A stretch of DNA of 64,000 bases from Bradyrhizobium sp. Ec3.3. GTDB taxonomy: Bacteria; Pseudomonadota; Alphaproteobacteria; Rhizobiales; Xanthobacteraceae. Under the pieces are notes generated by a model, which was given only the letters and a program-made list of their open reading frames with translations, made no database searches and had not been told where the DNA came from. Of this stretch, positions 61,534 to 64,000 are shown piece after piece. The position numbers and the translations under genes were made by a program. How positions within the stretch are numbered: position 1 is the stretch's first letter; every line of letters begins with the position of its first letter. Where the stretch lies: positions 1 through 64,000 of the forward strand of contig NZ_AXAS01000008.1 in the NCBI RefSeq assembly GCF_000472925.1, read 5' to 3'.

Positions 61534-62283
61534 ATGAAGGTCTTAGTGCCGGTAAAGCGGGTGGTCGATTACAACGTCAAGGTCCGCGTCAAGGGCGATG
61601 GATCGGGCGTTGAACTCGCCAACGTCAAGATGTCGATGAACCCATTCGACGAAATCGCGGTCGAGGAAGCGCTGCGCCTGAAGGAAGGCGGCAAGGCCAC
61701 CGAGGTCGTGGTGGTGTCCATTGGACCGGCGCAGGCGTCGGAGACGATCCGCACCGGTCTTGCCATGGGCGCCGACCGCGGCATCCTGGTGAAGGCGGAC
61801 GGCAATGTGGAGCCGTTGGCGGTCGCCAAGATCCTGAAGAAGGTCGCCGAGGAAGAGCAGCCGGGCTTGATCATTCTGGGCAAGCAGGCGATCGACGACG
61901 ACAGCAACCAGACCGGCCAGATGCTGGCCGCTCTGCTTGGCTGGTCGCAGGCGACGTTTGCCTCCAAGCTCGAGGTCGAAGGCAGCGACTTCAAGGTCAC
62001 CCGCGAGGTCGATGGCGGCCTGCAGACGGTGAAGCTGAAGGGACCGGCGATCGTCACCACCGATCTCCGTCTCAACGAGCCGCGTTATGCCTCGCTGCCC
62101 AACATCATGAAGGCGAAGAAGAAGCCGATCGCGGAGAAGACCGTCGCCGATTACGGCGTCGATGTCACCGCGCGCCTTGAAGTTCTCAAGACGACGGAGC
62201 CACCGGGCCGCAAGGCCGGCGTCAAGGTCAAGGACGTCGCCGAGCTGGTGTCGAAACTCAAGAACGAAGCCGGGGTGCTCTGA
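61534..62283 (+). CDS. etfB: Electron transfer flavoprotein beta subunit
   Basis: 249 residues from the ATG at 61534 ([20 protein letters not shown]) with GAGGA upstream. Contains the beta-subunit signature VKRKG-like regions: [39 protein letters not shown] and [20 protein letters not shown], the recognition loop for dehydrogenases. With EtfA it forms the heterodimer binding FAD and AMP, which carries electrons from acyl-CoA dehydrogenases to ETF:quinone oxidoreductase. Overlaps etfA by one base. Confidence 0.95.
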   Translation: MKVLVPVKRVVDYNVKVRVKGDGSGVELANVKMSMNPFDEIAVEEALRLKEGGKATEVVVVSIGPAQASETIRTGLAMGADRGILVKADGNVEPLAVAKILKKVAEEEQPGLIILGKQAIDDDSNQTGQMLAALLGWSQATFASKLEVEGSDFKVTREVDGGLQTVKLKGPAIVTTDLRLNEPRYASLPNIMKAKKKPIAEKTVADYGVDVTARLEVLKTTEPPGRKAGVKVKDVAELVSKLKNEAGVL

Positions 62284-63227
62284 TGACGACGCTTCTGATT
62301 GCTGAACACGACAATGCGTCGCTGAAGGACGCTACCAACAAGGCCCTGACGGCGGCCGCCGCCCTCGGCGCCGACGTCGACGTGCTGGTGGCCGGCCAGA
62401 ACGCCAAGGGCGCGGCGGACGCCGCCGCGAAGCTCGCAGGCGTGAAGAAGGTGCTGCTCGCCGACGGCGAGGCTTACGCGCACGATCTCGCCGAGCCGCT
62501 GGCCGCGCTGATCGTCTCGCTGGCATCCGGCTATGACGCGATCGTCGCGCCCGCGACCTCGCGCTTCAAGAACGTGATGCCGCGCGTCGCGGCGCTGCTC
62601 GACGTCATGCAGGTCTCGGAGATCATCAAGGTTGTCGCGCCCGACACCTTCGAGCGTCCGATCTATGCCGGCAACGCCATCCAGACGGTGAAGTCGAAGG
62701 ACGCCAAGAAGGTCATCACGGTGCGCACCTCGACCTTCGCCGCCGCACCGGCCGGTGGCAGCGCGAGCGTCGAGAGCATCGCGGCGGCGGCCGATCCGGC
62801 CCTGTCGTCCTTCGTCGGCGAGGAAGTCGCCAAGAGCGACCGTCCCGAGCTGACCTCGGCGAAAATCATCGTGTCCGGTGGCCGCGCCATGCAAAGCCGG
62901 GAAAACTTCGCAAAATACATCGAGCCGCTCGCCGACAAGCTGGGCGCCGGTGTCGGTGCCTCGCGCGCGGCGGTCGACGCGGGCTATGCGCCGAACGACT
63001 GGCAGGTCGGCCAGACCGGCAAGGTCGTGGCCCCCGAGCTCTACGTCGCCGTCGGCATTTCCGGCGCGATCCAGCATCTCGCCGGCATGAAGGACTCCAA
63101 GGTGATCGTCGCGATCAACAAGGACGAGGACGCGCCGATCTTCCAGGTCGCCGACTACGGCCTGGTTGCCGACCTCTACCAGGCGGTTCCTGAGCTCACG
63201 GCCGAACTCGGCAAGCTCGGCAAGTAA
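62283..63227 (+). CDS. etfA: Electron transfer flavoprotein alpha subunit
   Basis: 314 residues. The C-terminal FAD-binding domain shows [47 protein letters not shown], and [20 protein letters not shown], followed by [20 protein letters not shown]. It pairs with EtfB encoded directly before. A strong terminator follows. Confidence 0.95.
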   Translation: MTTLLIAEHDNASLKDATNKALTAAAALGADVDVLVAGQNAKGAADAAAKLAGVKKVLLADGEAYAHDLAEPLAALIVSLASGYDAIVAPATSRFKNVMPRVAALLDVMQVSEIIKVVAPDTFERPIYAGNAIQTVKSKDAKKVITVRTSTFAAAPAGGSASVESIAAAADPALSSFVGEEVAKSDRPELTSAKIIVSGGRAMQSRENFAKYIEPLADKLGAGVGASRAAVDAGYAPNDWQVGQTGKVVAPELYVAVGISGAIQHLAGMKDSKVIVAINKDEDAPIFQVADYGLVADLYQAVPELTAELGKLGK

Positions 63228-63237
63228 AACACCGTAA

Positions 63238-63278
63238 AAACACCGGCCGGATGTCCCAACTCCGGCCGGTGTTTCATT
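63238..63278 (+). terminator. Terminator of the etfBA operon
   Basis: Perfect 14-bp stem AAACACCGGCCGGA / TCCGGCCGGTGTTT (63238-63251, 63261-63274), 9-base loop, then CATTTC. Confidence 0.85.
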
Positions 63279-63420
63279 TCTGAGGCGGTTTCTTTCGCGG
63301 GGGCACGCGGAAGGGCGCGATCCAATCTAGGTTTCGAGCCCGGGTTCTGATTAAATCGGACCCTCGGCTCACGGGGGATAGGCAGGGCGCGGCATCCGCG
63401 CCGTTCCGGTGGATGACATT

Positions 63421-64000
63421 ATGGCAGAGATCAAGAAGGTCGGCGTGATCGGCGCGGGGCAGATGGGCAATGGCATTGCCCATGTCGCGGCGCTGGCCGG
63501 TTTCGACGTGGTGCTCAACGACATCTCGGCCGACCGTTTGAAGTCGGGTATGGCCACCATCAACGGCAATCTGTCGCGCCAGGTCTCCAAGAAGGCCGTC
63601 AGCGAGGACGACAAGGCCAAGGCGCTGTCGCGCATCACCCTCGCCGAGAAGCTCGATGACCTCGCCGACTGCGACCTCGTGATCGAGACCGCGGTCGAGA
63701 AGGAGGAGGTCAAGCGCAAGATTTTCCACGAGCTTTGCGCCGTTCTGAAGCCCGAAGCGATCGTCGCCTCCGACACCTCCACGATCTCGATCACCCGTCT
63801 GGCCGCGGCCACCGACCGCCCCGAGCGCTTCATCGGCATTCATTTCATGAATCCGGTGCCTTTGATGGAGCTGGTCGAACTGATCCGCGGCATCGCCACC
63901 GATGACTCCACCTTCGAGGCCTCCAAGGCATTCGTCGCCAAGCTCGGCAAGCAGGTCGCGGTCTCCGAGGATTTCCCGGCCTTCATCGTCAACCGCATTC
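63421..64000 (+). CDS. 3-hydroxyacyl-CoA (3-hydroxybutyryl-CoA) dehydrogenase, N-terminal part
   Basis: 193 residues are visible before the window ends. Begins MAEIKKVGVIGAGQMGNGIA with the NAD-binding GxGxxG motif, then VETAVEKEEVKRKIF-type segment, VASDTSTISITRLAAATDRP and FIGIHFMNPVPLMELVELIR, the signature with the catalytic His (HFMNPVP). The enzyme oxidises 3-hydroxybutyryl-CoA to acetoacetyl-CoA with NAD. It follows etfBA by 190 bp and belongs to the same area of acyl-CoA metabolism. Confidence 0.95.
   Translation, partial: MAEIKKVGVIGAGQMGNGIAHVAALAGFDVVLNDISADRLKSGMATINGNLSRQVSKKAVSEDDKAKALSRITLAEKLDDLADCDLVIETAVEKEEVKRKIFHELCAVLKPEAIVASDTSTISITRLAAATDRPERFIGIHFMNPVPLMELVELIRGIATDDSTFEASKAFVAKLGKQVAVSEDFPAFIVNRI

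Overview
The window looks like a chromosomal segment of an alphaproteobacterium of the Bradyrhizobium/Rhodopseudomonas type. This is inferred from GC-rich coding sequence, the style of the core genes (PduO-type cobalamin adenosyltransferase, etfBA, GluQ-RS next to a RlaP-type nucleotidyltransferase, PsiF-repeat protein, dodecin), the many orphan ABC substrate-binding proteins, and short palindromic repeats typical of these genera. No rRNA, CRISPR array, nodulation or nitrogen-fixation gene was seen.

Bases 1 to about 30070 are an accessory region, best read as a worn integrative (probably once mobilisable or conjugative) element. Its right edge is sharp: a tyrosine recombinase (28698-30068, minus) lies beside the 3' end of a tRNA-Leu(CAA) gene (30281-30365, minus). 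The left edge is outside the window or lost. From left to right the region carries: the end of a prolyl oligopeptidase; a coupled pair of secreted phage-tail-fibre-like proteins (729-4189) and a third such protein with an S74 self-cleaving chaperone domain (7138-8409, opposite strand); an internally deleted IS481 element; a DUF3800 gene; a frameshifted sulfatase; an orphan ABC substrate-binding protein plus a broken second copy of its 3' end; a MaoC-like gene in a segment missing from that second copy; a chemoreceptor fragment; pieces of an Argonaute-like gene, trpS and IS630; DUF2285 modules of the kind that regulate integrative conjugative elements; a ParB gene with a one-base frameshift; an AbiEi-type antitoxin with a clear operator but a ruined toxin gene; a DUF4407 membrane protein ending in an AT-hook; an NTPase; mobC with a candidate transfer origin and a relaxase cut off after 42 codons; a DUF2958 pair; and a scrap heap of transposase and integrase pieces. 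Mobility functions other than the tRNA-Leu integrase are mostly broken.

Bases 30281-64000 are ordinary, densely packed core genome: dsbB, an AbrB-family permease, a PsiF-repeat protein, a TetR regulator divergent from two hot-dog thioesterases with a clear pair of operators, a DsbA-like protein, an esterase, an HtrA-like protein lacking all catalytic residues, and an apparent peptide-uptake operon (M20 peptidase, family-5 binding protein, two permeases, two ATPases; 38335-45635). A small disturbed patch (45702-47000) holds a DUF3396 immunity-like gene, two HAD-hydrolase tails and a sensor gene that lost its output domain. After it come dodecin, a GT87 membrane glycosyltransferase, an HNH nuclease, an NHL-repeat lyase-like protein, a flavin monooxygenase, DUF2855 and AlkA-like genes, the RlaP/GluQ-RS pair, a hybrid histidine kinase, a YihY/BrkB membrane protein, the adenosyltransferase, etfBA, and the start of a 3-hydroxyacyl-CoA dehydrogenase. 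The last group suggests acyl-CoA/butyrate metabolism feeding electrons to the electron transfer flavoprotein.
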